Shown here piece by piece: positions 18,112 through 27,160 of a DNA stretch of 64,000 nt. The DNA lies in contig JAITUQ010000038.1 in assembly GCA_031286225.1 (NCBI GenBank), forward strand, positions 1 through 64,000. The letters run 5' to 3'. Positions within the stretch are counted from its first letter, which is position 1. Every line of letters begins with the position of its first letter. The notes below the pieces were generated by a model. That model did not search any database. It saw only the letters and a list, made by a program, of their open reading frames with translations, and had not been told where the DNA came from. Position numbers and translations under genes: made by a program. The stretch is from Candidatus Methanorudis spinitermitis. GTDB lineage: Archaea > Methanobacteriota > Methanobacteria > Methanobacteriales > Methanobacteriaceae.

Positions 18112-19299
18112 TTAAGGAGGATAAAATAAATCCTCATTTTTCCTGTGTTTTAACCAAGCAGATAGCATATAATCATCTACTTTGTAGAAAGAATTGTTAT
18201 TAGATATTATTCCTTTGTTTTTAAGTTTTTTAAGATTTTTGGTGATGGTTCCTTCTGAAAAACTAGTTTTTTCAATTAATCCTTTCCATTTCAGTTGGTC
18301 GTTGTCTATAAGAGTTGTTATTATTTCTTTTTCTTGTTTAGAAAGTGATGACCATAATGTTATCCATTTAACAGCTATTTGATCTAATTTATTATAAAAT
18401 TCTTCAACAACCTTATTTTCACCGTAGATAACATTATCAGACATAATATTACAAAAACTATTTATATATGCTGGATAACCATGCGTACATTTATAAAATC
18501 GTTTTAAACCTGTTTTGTTGAATTTGATTTCAGATATTCTTTCTTTAAGATAATTTTCACAGTCTTCTTCTGTAAATGGATCTAAGTTGAATTGTATCAT
18601 TCTATTTCCAAAAGCACCATTTATACCATTTAGTTTATCAACCATATCACTTGTTGCTGAAGTGGATCCTGTGAATATATATGTTACATTATCTTGTTTT
18701 TGTGAGTAACTTCTAAATAACCATAAAAAGCTTTCAGGAGATTTTAATTCTCCTATAAATTGAAATTCATCCAGTACTATTACAAAACCTTTAATTTTTC
18801 CATTTGAGGAATCAACTATTTTTTGAGGATATTCCATTACAAATTGACTTAATTTTTGATAGTTATCTTTAACTTGTGGAATTGGAATAGATAAAATTGA
18901 TCCAGCTTCATTAAAATCATAATCATGGTTTTTTATTTTGGATATTAACTTTTTCACAGAATTATATGTGTTTTTAAATATGGGGGCATGATTTCCTATT
19001 GATTTGTTCATCTCTTCAAGTAGTCTGTTCATTATTTCTTCTTCTGTTAAATTTCCTTTTTGAAGAGCATATATATTTGATACATCAACATATGCAGTTA
19101 AAATATTGTTGGGGAGAGAATTAATTAATTTTTTTAAAAGAAATGACTTTCCAACACCACGAAAACCTGTAAGCAAAATTTGATTAGATACATCATGATT
19201 TAAAGTATTGATAAATGATTTAAGTTTAACTAACTCCTTTTCACGATTGTAAAAATATTTATCAATATCATTTGGAACTCCAAGTGGAATAAACACCAT
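18112..19299 (-). CDS. archaeal STAND-type AAA ATPase with C-terminal winged helix
   Basis: A member of the archaeal ATPase group found in many copies in archaea and often in mobile or variable regions. Walker A GFRGVGKSFLL (about residue 45), Walker B FVIVLDEFQFIGE, a sensor segment TYIFTGSTSAT, and a C-terminal winged-helix region (LIDNDQLKWKGLIEKTSFSE). GGTGA (minus strand) five bases before ATG 19299 fixes the start; the frame is open to 19338. The biological role of the family is not established. It stands alone between the convergent rfcL and the aroE pair, and three tandem palindromes lie upstream. The last codons form a GAGGA/TCCTC hairpin that could help termination. Confidence 0.85.
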   Translation of the reverse strand: MVFIPLGVPNDIDKYFYNREKELVKLKSFINTLNHDVSNQILLTGFRGVGKSFLLKKLINSLPNNILTAYVDVSNIYALQKGNLTEEEIMNRLLEEMNKSIGNHAPIFKNTYNSVKKLISKIKNHDYDFNEAGSILSIPIPQVKDNYQKLSQFVMEYPQKIVDSSNGKIKGFVIVLDEFQFIGELKSPESFLWLFRSYSQKQDNVTYIFTGSTSATSDMVDKLNGINGAFGNRMIQFNLDPFTEEDCENYLKERISEIKFNKTGLKRFYKCTHGYPAYINSFCNIMSDNVIYGENKVVEEFYNKLDQIAVKWITLWSSLSKQEKEIITTLIDNDQLKWKGLIEKTSFSEGTITKNLKKLKNKGIISNNNSFYKVDDYMLSAWLKHRKNEDLFYPP

Positions 19300-19376
19300 T
19301 TGATTCACCACAGAAAAATAATAGTTTCTATTATACATTTTTATAAAGTTATAATATTTAAAATTATTTATTTATC

Positions 19377-19509
19377 GCACCTCATTTTTTTATTGTTGTA
19401 ATATAACAATAAAATTTTGCTCTACATCATTTTTTTACTGTTGTTTTTGAACAATAAAATTTTGCTCTACATCATTTTTTTTACTGTTATTTTTGAACAA
19501 TAAAATTTT
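19377..19509. repeat. three tandem ~45-bp repeats with operator-like palindromes
   Basis: Units at 19377-19418, 19419-19463 and 19464-19509 share CATTTTTTTA, a dyad and AACAATAAAATTTT. The dyad in the first is TTATTGTT-N7-AACAATAA, perfect; in the other two it is TTACTGTT with AACAATAA, one mismatch. Units two and three also share GCTCTACATCA. They lie 80-210 bases upstream of the ATPase start, in front of its likely promoter, and look like a cooperative operator array. The terminal repeat of a small mobile element is the alternative. Confidence 0.7.
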
Positions 19510-19573
19510 ACACTACGATATTTTGGTACAATAAATTAAGTTCATAGAATCCTAAAACAAAAATATAAAAAAC

Positions 19574-20665
19574 TCAATCAATGTCATTATTCAAATTTTT
19601 TTTAATAAAAATAGCTGATTTTAATATATTTTCTTTATATTGAGGAACATTATCATCTAAAAATTTCATAAAAGAAATAGCTATTTTATCAGAATCGTTT
19701 TCATTATTAAATAAATTATTATTATCATACTTACTTTTATTCTTATTATTCTTTGTTTTATCTTTATTTTCATTATTCAATACTTGATAATTATATTTTT
19801 TTATTTTATCTTGATCTTTATTATTTAATGTATTATTATTCTTTATTTTATCTTTATTTTGATAATTTAATATATTATTATTATTATCTTTTATTGAGTT
19901 ATTTTTATCTTTTTCATAATTTTTATTTAAATAATTATCAAAAAATAGCTTAATCCATTCATTTGAAACATTAATAAATGGATAAATTATTTCAATTTCA
20001 TTATTTTCTATTTTATCATTTTTAACTCCGTTTCCTGAAAAAATATCTGATAAAATAGAGTTTACTTCTTCATTTAAAGTTGTAGATAAAGCTATAGCAT
20101 TAAAGTGAATTTTTTCATTTGTTAATATATAATTGCCCAATCCAAAAATAGCTTCCTCAAGGGATAAAAAATTAGATTCAAATATAGCTATACCATATTT
20201 TCTCGAATAAGGTTCTAAAACAATTTTTAATAAATTATCTACTTTATTTTGAGGTTTTAATAATAAAATATTATCTTTGGGATTTAATTTATCCGCAAAA
20301 ATCTTTGAAGATCTACTACAAATCTTTTGAAAAATAGTAGATCTAACAATAGCTATTTCAGGAAAATATTTTTCAAATGTTTTTTCTCTTTTTTTTGAAA
20401 ATTTTGAAAATCTAACATTATTTATATAAATTGTATTTGTCAAGTAGCTAATATATCGTGTATCAATTCCAAGAATTTTAAGTAGCTTTAAAACTTTTTT
20501 TTTAGAATTTAAATAATTTGAATCAGCATTTTTCCAATAATTTTTGTTATAGTGATCTTTTTTATCCATTTTATCATTAGAAAAGTCATCTTTGAAAGCT
20601 GTATCTTTTTCCTTTTTATCAAATAAACATATAAATAAATCTAAATAGCTATTTATTAATTTCAT
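19574..20665 (-). CDS. unknown protein co-transcribed with aroE, with Asn/Lys-rich insert
   Basis: A 363-residue basic protein whose start overlaps the aroE stop by 17 bases on the same strand, so it is very likely translated together with AroE. The N-terminal 215 residues look globular (LGIDTRYISYLTNTIYINN, AIVRSTIFQKICSRSSK, LNPKDNILLLKPQNK, SLEEAIFGLGNYILT). Residues about 235-325 are a low-complexity Asn/Lys/Asp stretch with short repeats (NKDKIKNNN, ENKDKTKNN), followed by a conserved-looking C-terminus. I do not recognise the family. Position next to aroE suggests an old conserved neighbour. The insert is probably a disordered linker grown by slippage. Confidence 0.75.
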   Translation of the reverse strand: MKLINSYLDLFICLFDKKEKDTAFKDDFSNDKMDKKDHYNKNYWKNADSNYLNSKKKVLKLLKILGIDTRYISYLTNTIYINNVRFSKFSKKREKTFEKYFPEIAIVRSTIFQKICSRSSKIFADKLNPKDNILLLKPQNKVDNLLKIVLEPYSRKYGIAIFESNFLSLEEAIFGLGNYILTNEKIHFNAIALSTTLNEEVNSILSDIFSGNGVKNDKIENNEIEIIYPFINVSNEWIKLFFDNYLNKNYEKDKNNSIKDNNNNILNYQNKDKIKNNNTLNNKDQDKIKKYNYQVLNNENKDKTKNNKNKSKYDNNNLFNNENDSDKIAISFMKFLDDNVPQYKENILKSAIFIKKNLNNDID

Positions 20666-21557
20666 TTAAAAGTGTTTTTTCCATTAAATCAATTGGAGCT
20701 TCTAAACCAGTCCAAATTTTAAAATTTTCAGCTCCTTGATATAAAAGCATCTTAATCCCAGAAACAATAGTAGCATTAGCTAATTTAGCTTCTTTAAGTA
20801 AACATGTATTAATTGGATTATACACAATATCATTTACAATTAAGTCAGAGTGCATTTCATTTGCAGTAGCTATTGGTTCTGCGTCAACATTAGGATCCAT
20901 TCCTACAGGTGTTGTATCAATTAAAATATCTGCATTTTTTAAATGCTTAGGAATGGAGTCTATTCCTCCATAGTCAAAATTTAAATCAATATGAGAAAAG
21001 TCAATTGTTATATCATCTAGCTTAGAGTTATCCTTAAAATTAGCTGAAAGAAGAGTTTTAAGATCATAAACAAGTGATTTTGCTTTTTTTTCACTTCTAT
21101 TTATTATGGTCAAATTTTTAACATTTGTTATAGCTACTTGAAAAGCTATTGCTCTAGCAGCTCCTCCTGCTCCTACAATTACTACATTTTTATCATTTAA
21201 ATTAGAAACTTCTTCAATAGCTCGTACTGCTCCAACACAATCAGTATTAAATCCATATGATTTTCCATTATGAAATTTAATTGTATTTACAGCACCTATT
21301 AGATTAGCCATAATATCAAATTTATCAATTTCATTTAAAACTTTCCTTTTATGAGGAATAGTAACATTAAGACCTTTTATATCAAATGCTTTGGCTCCAG
21401 CTATTGCAAATTTTAGATCCTGCTTTTTTACATTAAATGGAACATAAGCATAATCTAAGTTTAATGATTTAAATGCTGCATTAAACATAGGAGGAGATAA
21501 GCTATGCTCAACAGGATCTCCAATAATACCAAAAATCTTTGTAGTTCCATTTATCAT
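20649..21557 (-). CDS. aroE: shikimate dehydrogenase
   Basis: Reduces 3-dehydroshikimate to shikimate with NADPH. The 302-residue protein shows the substrate motif DPVEHSLSPPMFNAAF, the catalytic Lys in NVTIPHKRKVL, the Asp in GFNTDCVGAVR, the dinucleotide loop VGAGGAARAIAF followed by NRSEKKAKSL, the DTTPVGMDP segment and the C-terminal LLYQGAENFKIWTG. GGTG three to seven bases before the ATG acts as Shine-Dalgarno. The following gene overlaps its 3' end by 17 bases. Confidence 0.97.
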   Translation of the reverse strand: MINGTTKIFGIIGDPVEHSLSPPMFNAAFKSLNLDYAYVPFNVKKQDLKFAIAGAKAFDIKGLNVTIPHKRKVLNEIDKFDIMANLIGAVNTIKFHNGKSYGFNTDCVGAVRAIEEVSNLNDKNVVIVGAGGAARAIAFQVAITNVKNLTIINRSEKKAKSLVYDLKTLLSANFKDNSKLDDITIDFSHIDLNFDYGGIDSIPKHLKNADILIDTTPVGMDPNVDAEPIATANEMHSDLIVNDIVYNPINTCLLKEAKLANATIVSGIKMLLYQGAENFKIWTGLEAPIDLMEKTLLNEINK

Positions 21558-21896
21558 TTTAACACCAAATTACAATTATTTCTTTAGCTATTTTGAATAA
21601 AATAATATAAAATTAACATTTTATGATTTTAAACAATGTTTAATTATTTTTGATTAAAATTTAATTTTTTTAATGATACTTATTATTTTTTTTAAAATTG
21701 AAAATTATTTTTACTATTTTTTTTAATATAGAAACTTATTTTTTTTAATGAAAATTACTTTGATTATAAAATTAATAATTAATTATTATATAATTATATA
21801 AACTTTAATCAATAAATAATTTAATGTTTAATTTTTAAGATAATAATTATATAAACTATCAAAAAAGTCATTTAAAAGAATAAAATTATTTATCTT

Positions 21897-22060
21897 GAAT
21901 ATAGTGAATGTGTATAGCTGAAATTTACTAAAATTCTGAATATAGTGAATGTGTATAGCTGAAATTTATAAAAGCCCTGAATATAGTGAATGTATATAAC
22001 TGAAATTTACAAAGATTCTAAATAAAATGGAGGGATATAACTGGAATTTACAAAACCAAG
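21897..22060 (+). repeat. four tandem 41-bp units; the last is the hisS initiation region
   Basis: Units start at 21897, 21938, 21979 and 22020, exactly 41 bases apart. The first two are nearly identical, the third differs at several positions, and the fourth is more diverged. The fourth contains the hisS Shine-Dalgarno GGAGG (22029-22033), the CTG start and the first codons. In every copy a stop triplet (TAG or TAA) precedes CTG-AAA/GAA-TTT-A, so the unit is a duplicated initiation region with lost Shine-Dalgarno in the upstream copies. The rest of 21558-22040 is AT-rich spacer between divergent aroE and hisS. Confidence 0.85.
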
Positions 22061-23330
22061 GGGAACAAGAGATTTCCTTTTTAGTGAAATGAAACAACGA
22101 AAAAAAATAGAAAATATTTTAAGAGATACTTTTGAAATTTATGCTTTTCAAGAAATTAAAACTCCTTTATTTGAAGATTTATCCTTATTCACAACAAAAT
22201 CAGGAGAAGAAATTATAAATCAGCTATACAATTTTAAAGATAAATCTGATCGAGAAATAGCTCTTCGTCCAGAATTAACAGCTCCAGTAGCCAGACTATA
22301 TTTAAATGAAATGCAAAAAACAGCTAAACCTATAAAGTTGTATTATTTTGGTAGTTGTTTTAGATATGAAAGACCTCAAAAAGGAAGATTTAGACAATTT
22401 TGGCAGTTTGGTTGTGAATTAATTGGTGCTAAATCTCCTGAAGGTGAAGCTGAAATTATAGCTATGGCTGAAGATTCTCTTAAAAAATTAAAAATAGCTA
22501 CTGCTGAGATACATATAAATCATCTTGGGATAATTAGAGGATTATTTAAGCACTTCAAAATTAGTAATGAAACTCAAGAACAAGTCATGACATTGATTGA
22601 CAAAGGAGATAAAAAATTATTTGAAAAAGAAATTTCCCAAAATAATCTAATTGAAGATTCTAGATTAGCTAATATATTGATTAAACTTATTGATTTAGTT
22701 GGAAATGATGAAATATTAAAAGATGTTGAAAGTCTTATAGAGGAATTTGAAGAAACAAAAGATTCTTTCAATGAGTTTAAAGAGATAATCAACTTACTCC
22801 ACAGTTTTAAAATTTCAAATTATACTATTAACCTTGGAATAGCTAGAGGTTTAGATTATTACACAGGAATTGTTTTTGAAATATACGTTCCTGAATTAGG
22901 AGCTCAAAAGCAAGTAGCTGGTGGAGGTAGCTACAATCTTGTGGAAGTTTTTGGTGGAGAAAAAGTTGAATCTACTGGTTTTGCATTTGGTTTTGATAGG
23001 TTGATGAACGCTATTAAAGATAAAGAAGAAAGTGAAGCTATTGTTGATGTTTTTGTAGCTCCAATGTCTGATGAGACACGACCAAAATCCTTTGAAATCT
23101 GTCAAACACTTAGATCTTCTAATATTAAAACTGAAATTGATCTTTCAAGAAAAAAACTTAAAAAACTGCTAAATACTGCTAATAAATTAAAAGCTAAGTA
23201 TGTTATTTTAGTTGGAAAAAATGACTTAGATGAAAACAATGTTACCATCAAAGATATGGACAGTGGAGATCAAGAAAAAATAGCTATTGATGACATTGTC
23301 AAATATATCAAAAAAAAATGTAGTTATTAA
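22041..23330 (+). CDS. hisS: histidyl-tRNA synthetase, apparently starting at CTG
   Basis: Class II synthetase charging tRNA-His. Motif 2 FRYERPQKGRFRQFWQFG, the His signatures GLDYYTGIVFE and GGGSYNLVEVFGG, motif 3 STGFAFGFDRL, and a C-terminal anticodon-binding domain (VDVFVAPMSDE onward) are all present. Starting at the first ATG (22089) would delete the conserved KPRGTRDF segment, which is intact and in frame upstream. The only possible start before it, directly after an in-frame TAA, is CTG at 22041, with GGAGG seven bases before it. About 429 residues. The ATG at 22027 is out of frame. The initiation region is the fourth copy of a tandem repeat. Confidence 0.93.
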   Translation: MEFTKPRGTRDFLFSEMKQRKKIENILRDTFEIYAFQEIKTPLFEDLSLFTTKSGEEIINQLYNFKDKSDREIALRPELTAPVARLYLNEMQKTAKPIKLYYFGSCFRYERPQKGRFRQFWQFGCELIGAKSPEGEAEIIAMAEDSLKKLKIATAEIHINHLGIIRGLFKHFKISNETQEQVMTLIDKGDKKLFEKEISQNNLIEDSRLANILIKLIDLVGNDEILKDVESLIEEFEETKDSFNEFKEIINLLHSFKISNYTINLGIARGLDYYTGIVFEIYVPELGAQKQVAGGGSYNLVEVFGGEKVESTGFAFGFDRLMNAIKDKEESEAIVDVFVAPMSDETRPKSFEICQTLRSSNIKTEIDLSRKKLKKLLNTANKLKAKYVILVGKNDLDENNVTIKDMDSGDQEKIAIDDIVKYIKKKCSY

Positions 23331-23455
23331 TGATTTCTAAATCATATAATTATCCTATTATTTCAAAAAAATTCAATTAAATAATTTTAATAATATTTCA
23401 TTGATTTCAGATGGAGTATGCCTTTAAGTAAAAACCTATTATATTAGTGAGTAAA

Positions 23456-24253
23456 ATGATTAGTAATTTAGAAAAATACAAAAAAGATTTAGAAAATCTT
23501 ATAAATAAGGGCAATTTACTTTACTCTGCAATGTTGTCTGAATGTTATCCTAATAAAAAGAAAGAGCGTTTAAATATTAAAGATGCAGACAATGAATCTT
23601 TAGATAAATTACCAGACTTTAATTCGGAATATCAAGAATGGTATTCTGAAGCTAGTATAGTTATTAAACAACTGCTCACGGACCGTTTAGATGACTTTAA
23701 GAGTTACTATGATAAACCAAAATCTAGAAAGCAAATTAATGTTGAAAATTATTGTATAAAAGATTATTTAGATGGAATAACCGTTAGTACTTATAGAGAA
23801 ACAATTGTTGATACGAGTGCAGCTATACCAAAATTTCAACAACAATTAGCAATACTCAAATCTGTTTCTTCTCGTTTCACTAGCTCTCTTTTTGATATCC
23901 AGCAGCTTGTACAAGCAGATCTTTTTGATTCTGAATTAGATGCTGCAAAAGAATTAACTAAAAAAGGATTTATTCGTGGAGCTGGTGCTATTGCTGGAGT
24001 AGTACTTGAAAAACATCTTTCACAAGTGATGGATAACCATAACATATCTACACGTAGAAAAAGACCTACTATTAATGATTTTAACGAAACTCTAAAAAAT
24101 AATAATGTTATTGATGTTCCATTATGGAGACAAATACAAAGATTTGGAGATATTCGTAATTTATGTGATCATAACAAAAATCGTGACCCTTCAAAAGAAG
24201 AAATTTCAGAACTTATTGATGGTGTTGAAAAATTAACAAAGACACTTTTTTAA
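23456..24253 (+). CDS. HEPN-like protein next to a restriction-modification enzyme
   Basis: About 265 residues, all soluble. The N-terminal 130 residues are helical and charged (NLEKYKKDLENLINKGN, EASIVIKQLLTDRLDDFKSY). The C-terminal 110 residues resemble the HEPN/DUF4145-like group: GFIRGAGAIAGVVLEKHLSQ, then PLWRQIQRFGDIRNLCDHNK with an R-x4-H motif (R234, H239 from this start), then a helix EEISELIDGVEKLTKTLF. R-x4-6-H is the catalytic motif of HEPN RNases found in toxins and abortive-infection systems. Similar proteins often sit beside restriction enzymes. GTGAG five bases before ATG 23456 sets the start. Activity is inferred, and it could be a structural accessory. Confidence 0.6.
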   Translation: MISNLEKYKKDLENLINKGNLLYSAMLSECYPNKKKERLNIKDADNESLDKLPDFNSEYQEWYSEASIVIKQLLTDRLDDFKSYYDKPKSRKQINVENYCIKDYLDGITVSTYRETIVDTSAAIPKFQQQLAILKSVSSRFTSSLFDIQQLVQADLFDSELDAAKELTKKGFIRGAGAIAGVVLEKHLSQVMDNHNISTRRKRPTINDFNETLKNNNVIDVPLWRQIQRFGDIRNLCDHNKNRDPSKEEISELIDGVEKLTKTLF

Positions 24254-24367
24254 GAATTAAATAGTTAATATTTTGAACAATTGCTAAATAAATTGTATTT
24301 TAATGTTATATATGTAGTTTAATAAACTTTAACTCATTGAATTTTTTTAATATTTCATAGTGATTAG

Positions 24368-27112
24368 ATGTCTGCCAAACTAAGTTTAAATGAAATAAGA
24401 AATAAAGCTTTAAATTTTTCTAAAGAATGGGAAAATGAAACAAGCGAACATGCTGAATCTCAAACATTCTGGAATGAGTTTTTTCAGGTTTTTGGTTTAA
24501 AAAGAAGAAAAATAGCTATTTTTGAGCAGAATGTTAAGGTTAGGAAAGATGGAGCTTCAAAGTTCATTGATTTACTGTGGCCTGGAAATTTAGTAGTAGA
24601 ACATAAATCATTAGGCAAAAGTTTAGACAAAGCTTATAAACAAGCTGTTAACTATTGTAATGGTTTAAATGATTCTGATTTTCCACAATATATCATACTT
24701 AGTGACTTTGAAAATTTTCGTATATATGATTTAGATTCTGAAAAAGTAGAAGACTATATTCATTTTAAATTAAAAGACTTTTATAAAAATATTCATCATT
24801 TTGGTTTTATTTCAGGTTATGAAAAAATTAAGTATAAAGAATCTGATCCTGTAAACATAAAAGCAGCTGAAGAAATGGCTAAATTCCATGATAAATTAAA
24901 AGACATTGGTTATGATGGACATGATTTAGAAGTTTACTTAGTGAGATTATTGTTTTGTTTATTTGCAGATGATACTGGTATTTTTGATAAAGATTTATTT
25001 TTAATGTTTTTAATTAATAAAACAGCTTCTGATGGTTCTGATTTATCATCAAAACTACAACATTTATTCCAAATTTTAAATACTCCTGAAGATAAAAGGC
25101 TTAAAATATTAGATGAATCATTAAATGAATTTCCTTATGTTAATGGGAAACTATTTGAAGAAACACTTATGATTCCTGCATTTGATAGGGATATGAGAAG
25201 TACACTTTTAGATCTCTGTCGACTTGATTGGGCTAAGGTTTCTCCAGCAGTTTTTGGTTCTCTATTTCAATCAGTAATGGATACTGATGAGAGAAGAAAT
25301 TTAGGAGCACATTTCACATCAGAAAAAGATATTTTAAAATTGATTGATTCTCTTTTTATGAATGAATTATGGGATGAATTTGAAAGGATAAAAAATTTCA
25401 GTACTAATATAAGAGAGCATAAGTTAAATGAATTTAGAAATAGAATAGCTAAATTCAAATTTTTTGATCCAGCTTGTGGTTGTGGAAATTTTCTTATAAT
25501 AGCTTATAGGGAACTTAGAAAAGTAGAAAACGAAATATTACGACTTTTATACAGTAAAGATGGAGATACATTACAAGTATGGAATTTACAAGATTTATCA
25601 AAAATAAGAATTGATTCATTTTATGGAATTGAAATTAAAGAGTTTTCAGGGAAAATAGCTGAAGTCTCTATGTGGATGATGGATCATCTAATGAACAATG
25701 AACTTTCTAATACATTAGGTCATTATTTCATCAGATTACCTCTTTCAAAACCAGCTAATATATTAATTGATAATGCATTGCGTTTAGATTGGAGTGAATT
25801 TATAACACCTGATGATAATGTTTATATTTTAGGAAATCCTCCTTTTGGAGGAAAACAATATCAAAGTAATGAACAAAAAGAAGATATGAAAATTGTTTTT
25901 GATGGTGTTAAGTCTTTCGGAAATTTAGATTATGTTACTGCATGGTATATAAAATCAGCACAATATATTCAAGATACCAATATTCAAGTAGCATATGTAT
26001 CAACAAACTCTATTTCACAAGGAGAACAAGTAAGTATATTGTGGCAAGAGATGTACAATGAATATAAAGTTAATATAAATTTTGCTCATAGAACATTTAA
26101 ATGGCAAAGTGAAGGTAGAAACTCAGCTAAAGTATTTGTTGTTATTATAGGATTTTCACAACTTGATAAAAAAGATAAATTTCTTTTTGATTATGAAAAA
26201 CCAAATTCTGAACCACATAAAATTAAAGTAAAAACTATAAATCCTTATTTAATAGAAAATAAGGTTAAGTTTATATTATCAAGAAGAACTCCTATATCTG
26301 TAAGTCCACCAATTTCTTTTGGAAGTATGCCAAATGATGGAGGTAATCTTCTTTTAAATGAAGATGAAAAAAATAGCTTAATAAATGAAGAACATGACTC
26401 AATAGATTATATAAAACCATTTATTAGTGCTAAAGAATATTTAAATGGAATAAATAGATATTGTTTATGGTTAAAGGATATTGCTCCTTCAAAATTGAAT
26501 AGTCTTCATAAAGTTCTTGAAAGAGTGAATGCAGTTAAAGAAAAAAGATTAGAAAGTACAAGAAAAGCTACTAATGAATTAGCTAACACTCCTTATCTTT
26601 TTGGAGAAATCAGACAACCTGATAATGAGTATATTGTTATTCCAAAAACTTCTTCTGAAAATAGAGAATATATTCCCTTGTCTTTCTTTAGTAAAGATTA
26701 TATTGTAGGAGATTCTTGTTTTGCAGTTTTTGATGTTAATTTATATCATTTTGGAATATTAATGTCAGAAATTCACATGACTTGGGTAAAATATGTTTGT
26801 GGAAGGCTTAAAGGAGATTATAGATATTCTATAAATATTGTTTATAATAACTTTCCATGGCCTAATCCAAAGGAAACCCAGATTAAAAATATTAAAAAAG
26901 CTTCAAAAGAATTATTAGCTATTCGCAGTGAAATGTTAAAAGATAATTCTTTAGCTGATTTATATAATCCTCTTACTATGCCAAATAATTTAAGAAATGT
27001 TCATAAAAAATTAGATAAAGCTGTTTATAAAGCTTATGGCAAAACTTTTAAAAATGAAATGGATATAGTTAATTTTCTATTTGAACTTTATGAAAAATAT
27101 CAAGAAGAATAA
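24368..27112 (+). CDS. MmeI-like single-chain restriction-modification enzyme (type IIL/IIG)
   Basis: A 914-residue fusion of nuclease, adenine methyltransferase and target-recognition domain, cutting and methylating DNA with one polypeptide. The N-terminal PD-(D/E)XK site reads D68-X9-E78-X-K80 (in KFIDLLWPG and VVEHKS), the spacing I recall for MmeI. A helical connector follows (KAAEEMAKFHDKLKDIGYDG, LVRLLFCLFADDTGIF). The methyltransferase has motif I FFDPACGCGNF (D367) and motif IV GNPPFGG (N490), as in gamma-class N6-adenine enzymes. The C-terminal 300 residues should recognise DNA. Nothing is truncated, so it appears functional. It follows the HEPN-like gene by 114 bases, with both inserted between hisS and hisI. 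Confidence 0.9.
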   Translation: MSAKLSLNEIRNKALNFSKEWENETSEHAESQTFWNEFFQVFGLKRRKIAIFEQNVKVRKDGASKFIDLLWPGNLVVEHKSLGKSLDKAYKQAVNYCNGLNDSDFPQYIILSDFENFRIYDLDSEKVEDYIHFKLKDFYKNIHHFGFISGYEKIKYKESDPVNIKAAEEMAKFHDKLKDIGYDGHDLEVYLVRLLFCLFADDTGIFDKDLFLMFLINKTASDGSDLSSKLQHLFQILNTPEDKRLKILDESLNEFPYVNGKLFEETLMIPAFDRDMRSTLLDLCRLDWAKVSPAVFGSLFQSVMDTDERRNLGAHFTSEKDILKLIDSLFMNELWDEFERIKNFSTNIREHKLNEFRNRIAKFKFFDPACGCGNFLIIAYRELRKVENEILRLLYSKDGDTLQVWNLQDLSKIRIDSFYGIEIKEFSGKIAEVSMWMMDHLMNNELSNTLGHYFIRLPLSKPANILIDNALRLDWSEFITPDDNVYILGNPPFGGKQYQSNEQKEDMKIVFDGVKSFGNLDYVTAWYIKSAQYIQDTNIQVAYVSTNSISQGEQVSILWQEMYNEYKVNINFAHRTFKWQSEGRNSAKVFVVIIGFSQLDKKDKFLFDYEKPNSEPHKIKVKTINPYLIENKVKFILSRRTPISVSPPISFGSMPNDGGNLLLNEDEKNSLINEEHDSIDYIKPFISAKEYLNGINRYCLWLKDIAPSKLNSLHKVLERVNAVKEKRLESTRKATNELANTPYLFGEIRQPDNEYIVIPKTSSENREYIPLSFFSKDYIVGDSCFAVFDVNLYHFGILMSEIHMTWVKYVCGRLKGDYRYSINIVYNNFPWPNPKETQIKNIKKASKELLAIRSEMLKDNSLADLYNPLTMPNNLRNVHKKLDKAVYKAYGKTFKNEMDIVNFLFELYEKYQEE

Positions 27113-27160
27113 AAATTAAGAAGAAAAAATTTTTGATATAATAATTAAGGAGATGTAATT

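Noticed and set aside
19377-19509. CRISPR array
   Set aside because: Only three units, contiguous without unique spacers, and no cas genes nearby; operator-like dyads explain them better.
21897-22060. T-box or other riboswitch upstream of hisS
   Set aside because: T-boxes are bacterial, and the units are simple 41-bp duplications of the start region without the conserved T-box bulge or anti-terminator.
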